Below, one piece after another: positions 1 through 7,471 of a DNA stretch of 64,000 nt (its first letter is position 1; every line of letters starts with the position of its first letter). A model generated the notes under the pieces. That model did not search any database and was not told where the DNA came from. It worked only from the letters and a program-made list of their open reading frames with translations. Both the position numbers and the translations under genes were made by a program. Origin of the DNA: Chitinophaga pinensis (GTDB lineage: Bacteria > Bacteroidota > Bacteroidia > NS11-12g > UBA955); assembly GCA_945888525.1 (NCBI GenBank), contig CAMDAF010000004.1, positions 1 to 64,000 of the forward strand, in the 5' to 3' direction.

Positions 1-1292
1 ATAAACAATGAACTTTCGCCTGCATTAAATATTTGCTTTTCAGCCTCTAACATTTGGGCATACTGTTTAACCGTTTCTGTATACAGTTTCAATTGCTCTG
101 AGCTTAAAAAACATTCATTGATATTGGCTTGCGCTTTGTTGTTCAACTCCAGATTTTTTTGTTTAATAGCCAATTCTGTTTCTTGAATCATCAGCTCCAT
201 CACACGCACATCACCGCGCTCCTTGCGCAGTAAAATTGGCATACTTAATCCAATTCCCCAATTGTAATTATTGCTCGAATAATTGGCAAAAGGCGCACTT
301 CCTGAGCTTAGCAACGGATTGTACTTCAAATTAACACTTGGTTTTAATTGTTCTAGTTTCAAACGTTTTTCAACGGCCATACCATCCAATTTAAATCCGT
401 ACAATTGCATTTCTGGATGGCTAAGAATCAAACTGTCTATTTGATTTCTTAAAGCCAACAAGCTGGTTTTATTGGTTTCAAAAACCAATTCGTCTATTGG
501 AATAGTATTCCTATCCAATTCCAAGGGGGTATTGTTTTCAAACCATAAATACACAGAAAGCATCAAAGACTTATTAATGTAATCCAGTTCTGCTTGCCCC
601 AAACTCATACGTCGTTCCTGTAATTGTATACCAGCTTCTAAAGTGTCTACAAATGGCCTATCGCCCAATAAAGCACTTTGCTTAACGGCTGTAAAACGCT
701 GTTCAGCAAAAACATACGCCTCTTGGTAAACCCTAAATTGTTTATACGCTAAAAACCAATCCCAATAGGCCTTGCCTGCATGGTTAAGCAAATCGTTTAG
801 CATATTCATTTGCTCAGATTGAGCTGCTTCATTAAAAATCTTAGCTTGCTTAAGGGCAAAACGACGCTCATCTATGAAAAGGCCTTTACCTAAGCTTAGA
901 CTCACCCCTGCGTATGCCAATCCACTCTGAGGTAATATGTTTTCAGGGTTTAAATTGCTGCCTTGGTTCTGTTCAAAACCAGCACCAAATTCAATGCCAT
1001 ACCAAGTCGGTATTTTCAAGCCACTGTTAAACAAACTGTAATATTGCGAACCTTTATAGTATTTTTGATCTAAGTCTGAATTAATTCTGGGGTCAAAACC
1101 ACCCCTAGCTTTTAATACATTTGCCTCCCCTTTTTTCAATTGCAATTGCGCTTGCTTGGCCAAAGGATGGTATTGCTTCACCAAATTAAGATAGCTTTTA
1201 AAATCAAAGACTTTGGCGCTGTCTTGGGCTTGAATTGAACACCAAACACCCAAGCACATAAAAAGACCGATTGTTCTATTTAGGAATTTCAT
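1..1292 (-). CDS. TolC-family outer membrane efflux protein (partial)
   Basis: This is the outer membrane channel of a tripartite efflux or type I secretion system. I translated it directly from the minus strand. It begins MKFLNRTIGLFMCLGVWC followed by SIQAQD, a clear signal peptide. About 430 residues of open frame follow with no stop, and the gene runs off the left window edge, so the C-terminus is missing. The long helical, Gln/Leu-rich segments and the repeated layout typical of OEP/TolC proteins support the call. The start codon lies two bases after the stop of the HlyD-type gene, so it is the last visible gene of the TetR-ABC-HlyD-TolC operon. Substrate unknown. Confidence 0.85.
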   Translation of the reverse strand, partial: MKFLNRTIGLFMCLGVWCSIQAQDSAKVFDFKSYLNLVKQYHPLAKQAQLQLKKGEANVLKARGGFDPRINSDLDQKYYKGSQYYSLFNSGLKIPTWYGIEFGAGFEQNQGSNLNPENILPQSGLAYAGVSLSLGKGLFIDERRFALKQAKIFNEAAQSEQMNMLNDLLNHAGKAYWDWFLAYKQFRVYQEAYVFAEQRFTAVKQSALLGDRPFVDTLEAGIQLQERRMSLGQAELDYINKSLMLSVYLWFENNTPLELDRNTIPIDELVFETNKTSLLALRNQIDSLILSHPEMQLYGFKLDGMAVEKRLKLEQLKPSVNLKYNPLLSSGSAPFANYSSNNYNWGIGLSMPILLRKERGDVRVMELMIQETELAIKQKNLELNNKAQANINECFLSSEQLKLYTETVKQYAQMLEAEKQIFNAGESSLF

Positions 1293-1294
1293 GC

Positions 1295-2644
1295 TTATTT
1301 TTTTACGGAAGGTGTTGTGTTTAATTGTTTGTAGTATTCTGGAGGGAATCCATTAATCTGTCGCCACAACTCATACCAAATTGACACATCTTTTAAAAGC
1401 ATCATTGAGCCAACACCGGCCCCTACTCTAATTTCTTTAGGCCAAGAATGGTCATTGGTATCGGGCACCACCAAAACTCTGTACTTCCCATTTTCACTGA
1501 TAAAATTATCTATGGCAATCACTTTACCTCCATAGGTTCCATAAGACACATTGGGCCAACCAGAAAACACAATGGCCGGCCACCCATCAAATTGTATCCT
1601 TACTTTACTGCCTTTGCCCAACAAGGGAATATCTATTGGTTTAACAAAGACTTCCACAGCAACATCTATATTGGCAGGCATGATACTTAGAATCTCAGTG
1701 CCTTCCTTAATGGTCTCTCCGATGCCACTTCTCAGGGCTTTGGTGATAAATCCATCTTGAGGTGCAGTAATGTAATACATACCTGATCGCACCAAATAAT
1801 TGGAGTATTGGTTTTGCAATTTTGTAACCACTGCCTCTGCGTCATACATCCCTGAAAGGGCGGAAAATTTTTCTGATTCACTTTTTGAAATCTTATCTCT
1901 AAAATCTGCTTTAATAGAAGACAATTCAATACGCGCATTGATTAATTGGTTGCGGCTGCTCAATAGCTTATTTTCTTGGGCAATCATTTTTGCATTGGTC
2001 TCTTGCAATTTCAATTTGCGGTTCTCCAAATCGGTTAAAGATTTCAAACCCTTATCGTGCAATTCCTCCATACGCTTATATTGCTCCAAAGCTATTTTAT
2101 AGTTGACTTCAAAAGCTTGTAAATCGATGCTGTCACTTTTGACACTCAAACGGGCTTGTAACAATTTATTGGCCGCCTGTTCTTGTTTTAAAATCAATCC
2201 CTGAGCCAAAGCTGAAACTTGATTGTCCATTGCCTTTACCTTTTCCATGTAGGAATTGACGCTCATTTCTTTCGACTTCAATTGTTCGTCGGTTCTGGCC
2301 AACAAATTAGGATCAAAGTACTCGTCTTTTATTTCTGAAACATACAAAATAGTATCGCCCTTGCGCACCATATCACCTTCTTGAACAAACCATTTTTCTA
2401 TTCGACCACCAATAATGGAATTGATGGTTTGCGGTCTCTGTCCTGGCTTAAGTGCAATAACAGTTCCATTGGCTCTTATGTTTTGAGTCCAAGGAAGAAA
2501 AACAAAAAGAACGAACAAAAGCAATAAGACAATCAAAACCCGGGGCAAACGCTTTTTGCCTTTGTCTTGATATACTTGCTTTAAAGACGCAAAATGCTGC
2601 GTATTGATATTTTCTTTAATTGAATTTTTAGCAATGTTTAACAT
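1295..2644 (-). CDS. HlyD-family periplasmic adaptor (membrane fusion protein)
   Basis: This is the adaptor that links an inner membrane exporter to a TolC-type channel. The 449 residues show one N-terminal transmembrane helix (about 35-52), then a biotinyl-lipoyl-like half motif (GGRIEKWFVQEGDMVRKGDT, about 75-95). A long coiled-coil hairpin (about 110-290) follows, then the second lipoyl half (APQDGFITKALRSGIGETIK) and a beta-barrel C-terminal part. This order is standard for HlyD/EmrA-type proteins. It lies one base after the ABC exporter gene and two bases before the TolC-type gene, which argues for co-translation. The exported substrate cannot be read from the sequence; drug efflux and peptide export are both possible. 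Confidence 0.88.
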   Translation of the reverse strand: MLNIAKNSIKENINTQHFASLKQVYQDKGKKRLPRVLIVLLLLFVLFVFLPWTQNIRANGTVIALKPGQRPQTINSIIGGRIEKWFVQEGDMVRKGDTILYVSEIKDEYFDPNLLARTDEQLKSKEMSVNSYMEKVKAMDNQVSALAQGLILKQEQAANKLLQARLSVKSDSIDLQAFEVNYKIALEQYKRMEELHDKGLKSLTDLENRKLKLQETNAKMIAQENKLLSSRNQLINARIELSSIKADFRDKISKSESEKFSALSGMYDAEAVVTKLQNQYSNYLVRSGMYYITAPQDGFITKALRSGIGETIKEGTEILSIMPANIDVAVEVFVKPIDIPLLGKGSKVRIQFDGWPAIVFSGWPNVSYGTYGGKVIAIDNFISENGKYRVLVVPDTNDHSWPKEIRVGAGVGSMMLLKDVSIWYELWRQINGFPPEYYKQLNTTPSVKK

Positions 2645-2645
2645 A

Positions 2646-4313
2646 TCAAATATTTCTTGTTTTAGTGATTTTCATTTCTACCATACGCATACAAGAACTT
2701 CTAAAATAGACGTCAGAAGACGTTGTAATTAAAGTCCATTGTTGGGCCTTGCTGCATAAAAAATCTATAATTTTCTCTCTATCCGTTTTTTCTATGAACA
2801 CAATGCTGTTTTCCAAAAGTAAAAGTCCGGGCTTGTTGGCAATGCTTCTGGCCAATAAAATTTTCTGAACAATACTTTTGCTCAATTTATCGCCCTCTGC
2901 TCCTACTTCGGTATCCAAACCCTTAGGCAATGACTTAACAAATTCAGACAATTGCATCTTATCAATGGCCCATAAGACATCATCAAACTTTACATCTGAA
3001 CGCCCTATACTGATATTGTCGTATAAAGTACCTTGAAACAACTGTTCCTCAGCAAAACGAATGCCCATTTGTGCGCGCATTTCCTCCGGATTGAAATTCC
3101 CAATGGGCAGTCCATTGAAACTGATCGAACCGTGGTGAATTTGGTACAATCCGGCAATTAAATGCAGCAAGGTTGATTTACCGGATCCATTCTCTCCAAA
3201 AATGCATACTTTCTCACCAGCTTGCAGCTGCAAATCAAATTGTGAAATTGCTAGCGCTTTAGAATTAGGATAGGAAAATTGTAAATTTTTAATTTCCACC
3301 TCTATCCCACTTCCGGCTTGGTGCACCAATCCAAAGGATTGTCCTGCATTTGATTCTGTTTCTAAATCGGTAACCAAGCCAATTTTATCTAAGGCAGCCA
3401 AAACATCGTAAATATTCTCTACACTCAATATCAATTTTTCAACAGAATTCAAGACCAAAAGTATAATAATTTCAGCTGCAATGAACTGCCCAATATTCAT
3501 TTGTTGGTTTAAAACCAATAAGCCACCAATAATTAGCAAGCCAGCAGCAACCAGCGATTTAAAGACTACCAACAAAGTATATTGTTGACGTAAAACTTTA
3601 AAATGCTTTTCTCTATAATTTAAATAGCCTTGCACATGGGAATCGGTTTTTTGCAAATGCAATTCAGTGGCGCCAGCCAATTTAAATGTGTCTTTGTTTT
3701 GAGCCAAATTCTGTAACCAAAAAGCCACCCGGTACTTATATTTTGATTCGTTCAAGCTGGTGTCTAGGCCTTTTTTGGCGGTTAACATATAAATGATATA
3801 AACCAATATCAAGAGCGCAAAACTGAATAAAACAAAAAACGGATGGTAAAAAGACAAGAGCAATAAACCGAAGACAACTTGCAAAGTGGCAGTCGAAAAA
3901 TCGATGAGTATTTTTGACAAACCTTTTTGAATGCTCAATGTGTCAAAAAAACGGTTCATCAACTCTGGCGCATTGTATTGGTCTATGGCCTCTGATTTGA
4001 TTTTCGGAATTCTGAATGTAAATTCAAAGGCAGAACGCACAAACAACTTTTGTTGCATGTTTTCAATAATGCGCAATTGAAACAATTGGAGAACACCAGA
4101 AAACACCACACCAGCCACAACAATAGACACTAAGACAATCCATGAACTTGACACTTGTCCACCTTGAATAAGATTTACAATAGCCTGAATGCCCAAAGGG
4201 ATAGAGAGATTCACCAGACCGTGAAAAACGGCGTAGGTATAAATGCGTCCGAGGTCTTTTTTATCCTCCTTGAGCAATTGCCAAAAACGTTTGATTGGGG
4301 AAAGATGTTGCAT
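2646..4313 (-). CDS. ABC exporter (membrane domain fused to a degenerate ATPase domain)
   Basis: Type I-exporter-like half transporter of 555 residues. An ABC membrane domain with about five to six helices fills residues 20-300, and a nucleotide-binding domain fills about 335-550. Walker A is intact (GENGSGKST, 373-381). The other ATPase motifs depart from consensus. The signature reads LSKSI (477-481) instead of LSGGQ. The Walker B region reads LLLLEN (497-502) instead of LLLLDE. The D-loop is replaced by IVFIE. The H-loop histidine is replaced by serine (TTSSD, 530-534). The Q-loop glutamine is also not evident. The gene sits between a TetR regulator and an HlyD adaptor, which fits a tripartite exporter. 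From memory, Bacteroidota contain a related family with non-standard motifs, so the degeneracy may be a family trait rather than decay. Confidence 0.82.
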   Translation of the reverse strand: MQHLSPIKRFWQLLKEDKKDLGRIYTYAVFHGLVNLSIPLGIQAIVNLIQGGQVSSSWIVLVSIVVAGVVFSGVLQLFQLRIIENMQQKLFVRSAFEFTFRIPKIKSEAIDQYNAPELMNRFFDTLSIQKGLSKILIDFSTATLQVVFGLLLLSFYHPFFVLFSFALLILVYIIYMLTAKKGLDTSLNESKYKYRVAFWLQNLAQNKDTFKLAGATELHLQKTDSHVQGYLNYREKHFKVLRQQYTLLVVFKSLVAAGLLIIGGLLVLNQQMNIGQFIAAEIIILLVLNSVEKLILSVENIYDVLAALDKIGLVTDLETESNAGQSFGLVHQAGSGIEVEIKNLQFSYPNSKALAISQFDLQLQAGEKVCIFGENGSGKSTLLHLIAGLYQIHHGSISFNGLPIGNFNPEEMRAQMGIRFAEEQLFQGTLYDNISIGRSDVKFDDVLWAIDKMQLSEFVKSLPKGLDTEVGAEGDKLSKSIVQKILLARSIANKPGLLLLENSIVFIEKTDREKIIDFLCSKAQQWTLITTSSDVYFRSSCMRMVEMKITKTRNI

Positions 4314-4314
4314 A

Positions 4315-4995
4315 TTAAACGGGTTTAATGGTTTTAAAAACGAGGTCCATATAAAACTTACTTAAATAATGGGGTTTGTTTTGTTTGTTTGTTAATCGGG
4401 GTAGATGTTCAGCAAAAAAACGCTGCTGATGGGCACCTTCAATCACTGTGGTGACCAGCATAATTGGGTATTTGTATTGCGGATTAATTTCTTTTATAAT
4501 ATTGGCCACTTTAGCTACAAATTGTTTGTAGGAAAGATACGCACCGTCTTGATTGGCTTGATCAACTTGCTTGTTTAAAAATGATTTAGATGCCTCAGCA
4601 ACCACAATTTCTTGCATCTTTACGATGTCAATCCCTTGAAAATTAGGATCATTTTGAACCCCTTCTGTCATTAGGAAAACAGATTTTTCCAAGCGTTTGT
4701 CTGCAGAAGACACATTGCTAATGGCTAAAAGCAATTGGTACTCCATCCAACCCCAATACCAAGCGTTCAGATACAATAAGAACTTGTGTTTGCTTTCAAA
4801 GTAACGGTAGATTGAAGCTTCTGGCGAATGGATTTGCAATCCAAGTTTTCTAAATGTAAATTCCTCAAACCCAATTTCCTTAATTAAATCGATGCCATTG
4901 TGCACAATGTTTATGCCCAATTCGCTCGACTCAGGGTCTTTTAAATACAACTGAGGATTGATGGCGATTTTTACGCTGCTAATTAAAGTATCCAT
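4315..4995 (-). CDS. TetR-family transcriptional regulator
   Basis: Likely ligand-responsive repressor of the efflux operon that it heads. The protein has 226 residues. The N-terminal helix-turn-helix lies at about 30-75 and includes FTFRKLGLQIHSPEASIYRYF, reading as the usual TetR recognition helix ending in a YRYF-like motif. The rest is a helical ligand or dimer domain without a recognisable ligand signature. It is followed one base later by the ABC exporter gene. A TAnnTTTG promoter box and a perfect 20-bp palindrome covering the start codon lie directly upstream, suggesting that it represses its own operon. The ligand is unknown. Confidence 0.85.
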   Translation of the reverse strand: MDTLISSVKIAINPQLYLKDPESSELGINIVHNGIDLIKEIGFEEFTFRKLGLQIHSPEASIYRYFESKHKFLLYLNAWYWGWMEYQLLLAISNVSSADKRLEKSVFLMTEGVQNDPNFQGIDIVKMQEIVVAEASKSFLNKQVDQANQDGAYLSYKQFVAKVANIIKEINPQYKYPIMLVTTVIEGAHQQRFFAEHLPRLTNKQNKPHYLSKFYMDLVFKTIKPV

Positions 4996-5012
4996 TCTAA
5001 ATATTTAGAATG
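4993..5012. promoter_or_regulatory. Candidate TetR operator: perfect 20-bp palindrome
   Basis: CATTCTAAATATTTAGAATG is its own reverse complement. It contains the TetR-family gene's start codon and abuts the downstream edge of the -7 box. A bound dimer here would block initiation. A second short inverted repeat, TAGTATTACTA, lies at 5022-5032 between the putative -33 and -7 regions. The operator role is inferred. Confidence 0.6.
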
Positions 5013-5020
5013 CAAATTTA
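5013..5020 (-). promoter_or_regulatory. -7 promoter box of the TetR-ABC-HlyD-TolC operon
   Basis: Read on the minus strand this is TAAATTTG, a perfect match to the Bacteroidota -7 consensus TAnnTTTG. The start codon follows 17 bases downstream, giving a short leader. Confidence 0.6.
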
Positions 5021-5447
5021 ATAGTATTACTATCAACTTTGTTATCAATAATATTTATATATTATGTTTTACTATCAATCATTAAAAAGCTTGACAATTC
5101 AAACAACAAATAAGCCTATCCTTTGAACAACAAAAATGACCGCTCAATCAGTTGCAAAAACTTTGCGAAATAGAAGTCCTTTTTTTAATTTACTTTTGCG
5201 GCAGAGTCCGGCTAATATTTGAAAAATTAACACTTTTTTTATTCTGGCTGAACCGCTCTTCAAAATCAGGCTTTTTTACCCCCGTGGGATTTTTAAAAGT
5301 AATTTTAAAGACGTTAGAAGATTGCGAAACTGGCGGAGGCTAAATCCTTATTTATTTTGGATTTTATCAAATACCGGACTCTTTTTTTTGAAATTTGATT
5401 TTCTTTTGTTATTCAAAAGATAAATTTCCGATTTCAATAAATATCAA
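5021..5447. other. Gene-free AT-rich stretch
   Basis: This lies between the efflux operon promoter and the tRNA promoter. It holds the -33 side of the efflux promoter and long A/T runs. A short open frame on the plus strand (5152-5343) has no recognisable protein character and no start context, and I do not call it a gene. Nothing else is apparent. Confidence 0.5.
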
Positions 5448-5455
5448 TAAATTTG
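5448..5455 (+). promoter_or_regulatory. Promoter -7 box of the tRNA-Ala unit
   Basis: TAAATTTG matches TAnnTTTG exactly. Transcription from it would begin near 5460 and run through the tRNA-like remnant and then tRNA-Ala. No other promoter box is evident between here and the tRNA. Confidence 0.5.
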
Positions 5456-5487
5456 CAGTCCTATAAATCGCAAGGTTTATAACAAGT

Positions 5488-5531
5488 GGGATTAGCTCTC
5501 CCGATAGCTATCGGGAGGCAGAGCGTTTGCA
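5488..5531 (+). pseudogene. Truncated tRNA-Ala copy with a palindrome in its D-arm
   Basis: The 5' half of the intact tRNA-Ala downstream is duplicated here. GGGATTAGCTC is followed by AGAGCGTTTGCA, and the flank just upstream (ACAAG) is shared too. The eight D-loop bases of the intact gene are replaced by a 21-base segment containing the perfect palindrome CTCCCGATAGCTATCGGGAG (5498-5517). After the anticodon-stem start the similarity stops, and no anticodon, T-arm or 3' acceptor strand exists. It cannot make a functional tRNA. It would be co-transcribed with the real tRNA. Confidence 0.7.
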
Positions 5532-5566
5532 ACATTAACGCAATTCTCAATAGTTCTTAAACACAA

Positions 5567-5640
5567 GGGGGATTAGCTCAGCTGGCTAGAGCGTTTGCAT
5601 GGCATGCAAGAGGTCATCGGTTCGACTCCGATATTCTCCA
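5567..5640 (+). tRNA. tRNA-Ala (anticodon GGC)
   Basis: Acceptor strands GGGGGAT and ATTCTCC pair with two G-U wobbles. The D-arm is GCTC...GAGC. The anticodon stem TTTGC/GCAAG encloses loop ATGGCAT, giving anticodon GGC for GCC/GCU codons. The T-arm contains the standard GGTTCGACTCC. The discriminator is A, and CCA is not encoded. A Rho-independent terminator follows 16 bases later. Confidence 0.95.
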
Positions 5641-5656
5641 CAAGAACATTCAATTA

Positions 5657-5690
5657 AATGCCGATACGCAAGTGTCGGCATTTTTTGTTT
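5657..5690 (+). terminator. Rho-independent terminator after tRNA-Ala
   Basis: An 11-bp stem (AATGCCGATAC with GTGTCGGCATT, one G-U pair) closes a GCAA tetraloop and is followed by a run of Ts. Confidence 0.85.
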
Positions 5691-5729
5691 TAAAACTGCG
5701 TTTAAAGTTCACTTTCAAAAGCAGGATTA

Positions 5730-5906
5730 AAACAAAATAAAGCTTTTGAAAAAAGCGCATTTTATTGAATATTCTTGTTTGGTCCTCCCCAACCGGAGCA
5801 CGCAGTACCCCGATACTTTCGTATGTCTCGCAAAATGGCATGATGAAACAAAATAAAGCTTTTGAAAAAAGCGCATTTAATTGAATGCTCTTGTTTGGCC
5901 CTCCCC
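5730..5906. repeat. Two diverged 61-bp direct repeats 116 bp apart
   Basis: The segments 5730-5790 and 5846-5906 match at all but about four positions. Both carry the core AAAGCTTTTGAAAAAAGCGC and end in a CCTCCCC block. The reverse complement of the second copy includes ACAAGAGCATTCAATTAAAT, nearly identical to the 20 or so bases right after the tRNA-Ala discriminator base. The region therefore holds inverted copies of the tRNA's 3' flank. The 116-bp unit is not a recognised insertion sequence. Open frames crossing it on the minus strand look spurious. Confidence 0.6.
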
Positions 5907-6041
5907 ATGCTGCGGAAAAATCGTTGAATAGAACAACTGTTCAAATTTCTTTTACAATATTCTTTTAAGTTCTTTCGTTATCAATCTGTGGTATCGAGAA
6001 GTTCCAATTGCCCAAGACAACCAATAAATTTTATTCCATAT

Positions 6042-7358
6042 ATGAAACATCTAACTTTAAGCATTTTTATCCTGGCATTTATCCAGCTAACTTGGGCGCA
6101 AGAACAGAAATACAATATTGTGTTTAAAGCCACTGAGGTTCTTATGGGTGAAAAACAAAAATCCGATATCAATTTTGTGGCCTCGCATTTAATGGAGGGC
6201 GAAACCATCATGTTTTATCCCCTTGCCTACGATAGTATTTACGACCGCTATACGTTTAGCAACAACGCCAAATTGCAAGCCGCCGCCCTTGCCGAATACG
6301 CCAGCAGCATTGGGTTTCAAATGCAAGGCATGCCGCGTAATTTCCCTAGCCCTTACAGTGGCTTAAGTGTTGGTGTGATTCTCAAATACATGAGACCTAT
6401 TGACCCCAACGCTGTAGCGGCTTTAAAACCGCGACTCAATGGTTTATTTCCCGAAAAACCTTCGCAATTCTTTCTTATCAATCCGCTTAAAGACACCATT
6501 ATTATTGGCAATGAGGGCACAATTCTGTATTTCAAAGCGGGGTGTTTACTGAGCAACAAAAAGGTGCAAATTGAGCTCAAAGAATTTTATGTTTTGGGCG
6601 ACTACATTAAAAGTGGCTTACCCACGGTTTCCAACGGTCAAATGTTGCAAACGGGTGGCAGTATGTATTTGAATGCCCACGAAAATGATGCAGCAAAAAA
6701 GCAAGTTAAAATAGACCCTAAAATTGGGCTTGGTGTCGATTTTACCCTCGGCAAATCAGACAACGATATGCAGGTTTTCATCAAAGACCCTCGCAGCCCA
6801 AATGAATTAAATTGGATACTGCCTTCAAAACGCACAGTGCGCGAATCTTGGGAGATGACCGAAACGGTTTTGGATGCCGAGGGCAATGTCATTTCAGAAA
6901 CCACATACAAGTCGAAAGAGGAATGGGAAAAACACCTAAAAGAAGAGAAACTTAAGAAAATTGAGCGGGATAAAAAGGCAGCCATTAAAGCGGAAACAAG
7001 CAGTAAAATGGACGGCAAGTTGCAGGTATACGATCTTGGCTACATTAACTGCGATAAGTTTTACGACGAGCCAACCATGCCATTGTTTGTGTCCATTGAC
7101 GAGAAATTTACCGCCGAATACTATTTGGTGTACACCGATATCCGCGGGGTGATGAAAGGTGATGTGAGTGGCCCTAAGGTTGGCTTTGGTTCAATTGCCA
7201 AAAACCGAGAAGCCTATCTGATTGGGGTTAGCTATGTCGACAAACAAGCGTATTATTTCAAATGCAGCATCGGTGTTGGAGGCAAGCTGACACAAAAGGT
7301 GGCTTTAAAACCAGTTGAAGAAAAATTCTTAAATCAAGAATTGGCCTTGTTGAAATAG
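6042..7358 (+). CDS. Secreted protein of unknown function
   Basis: Not recognised. I place the start at the ATG beginning MKHLTLSIFILAFIQLTWAQ, a clean signal peptide; the upstream in-frame extension of 18 residues would bury it. The mature protein has about 418 residues and no further transmembrane helix. A highly charged, probably helical segment lies in the middle (about 295-325, rich in K and E), and the rest looks beta-rich. A near-consensus -7 box (TAAATTTT, 6025-6032) lies just upstream. It stands alone on the plus strand between the tRNA-Ala region and a pirin gene, with a terminator after it. Periplasmic or surface location is inferred from the signal peptide only. Confidence 0.7.
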   Translation: MKHLTLSIFILAFIQLTWAQEQKYNIVFKATEVLMGEKQKSDINFVASHLMEGETIMFYPLAYDSIYDRYTFSNNAKLQAAALAEYASSIGFQMQGMPRNFPSPYSGLSVGVILKYMRPIDPNAVAALKPRLNGLFPEKPSQFFLINPLKDTIIIGNEGTILYFKAGCLLSNKKVQIELKEFYVLGDYIKSGLPTVSNGQMLQTGGSMYLNAHENDAAKKQVKIDPKIGLGVDFTLGKSDNDMQVFIKDPRSPNELNWILPSKRTVRESWEMTETVLDAEGNVISETTYKSKEEWEKHLKEEKLKKIERDKKAAIKAETSSKMDGKLQVYDLGYINCDKFYDEPTMPLFVSIDEKFTAEYYLVYTDIRGVMKGDVSGPKVGFGSIAKNREAYLIGVSYVDKQAYYFKCSIGVGGKLTQKVALKPVEEKFLNQELALLK

Positions 7359-7410
7359 GCACGCCAAGGTCAATTCGAACTTATTGGTTTTAAATATCAA
7401 TCAATAGATA

Positions 7411-7446
7411 AAACCCTGCATCAAAATTGAATGCAGGGTTTTATAT
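7411..7446 (+). terminator. Rho-independent terminator
   Basis: An 11-bp perfect stem (AAACCCTGCAT with ATGCAGGGTTT) with a nine-base loop ends the secreted-protein gene. Its 3' arm runs straight into the next promoter box. Confidence 0.8.
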
Positions 7447-7449
7447 TTG
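7442..7449 (+). promoter_or_regulatory. -7 promoter box of the pirin gene
   Basis: TATATTTG matches TAnnTTTG exactly, 22 bases upstream of the pirin start codon, and it overlaps the tail of the preceding terminator. Confidence 0.55.
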
Positions 7450-7471
7450 TGACACCAAATAATACATTCGT

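Noticed and set aside
5152-5343. 63-residue open frame on the plus strand
   Set aside because: Hydrophobic, low-information sequence in an AT-rich gap, no start context and no recognisable homology; consistent with chance.
5567-5906. Integrative element attachment site at tRNA-Ala
   Set aside because: No integrase gene is nearby, and the repeated sequence is outside the tRNA and inverted, unlike a standard attL/attR pair.
5650-5944. Two minus-strand open frames crossing the repeats after tRNA-Ala
   Set aside because: They arise from the direct repeats and the terminator hairpin, and share translated repeat segments; no protein character.
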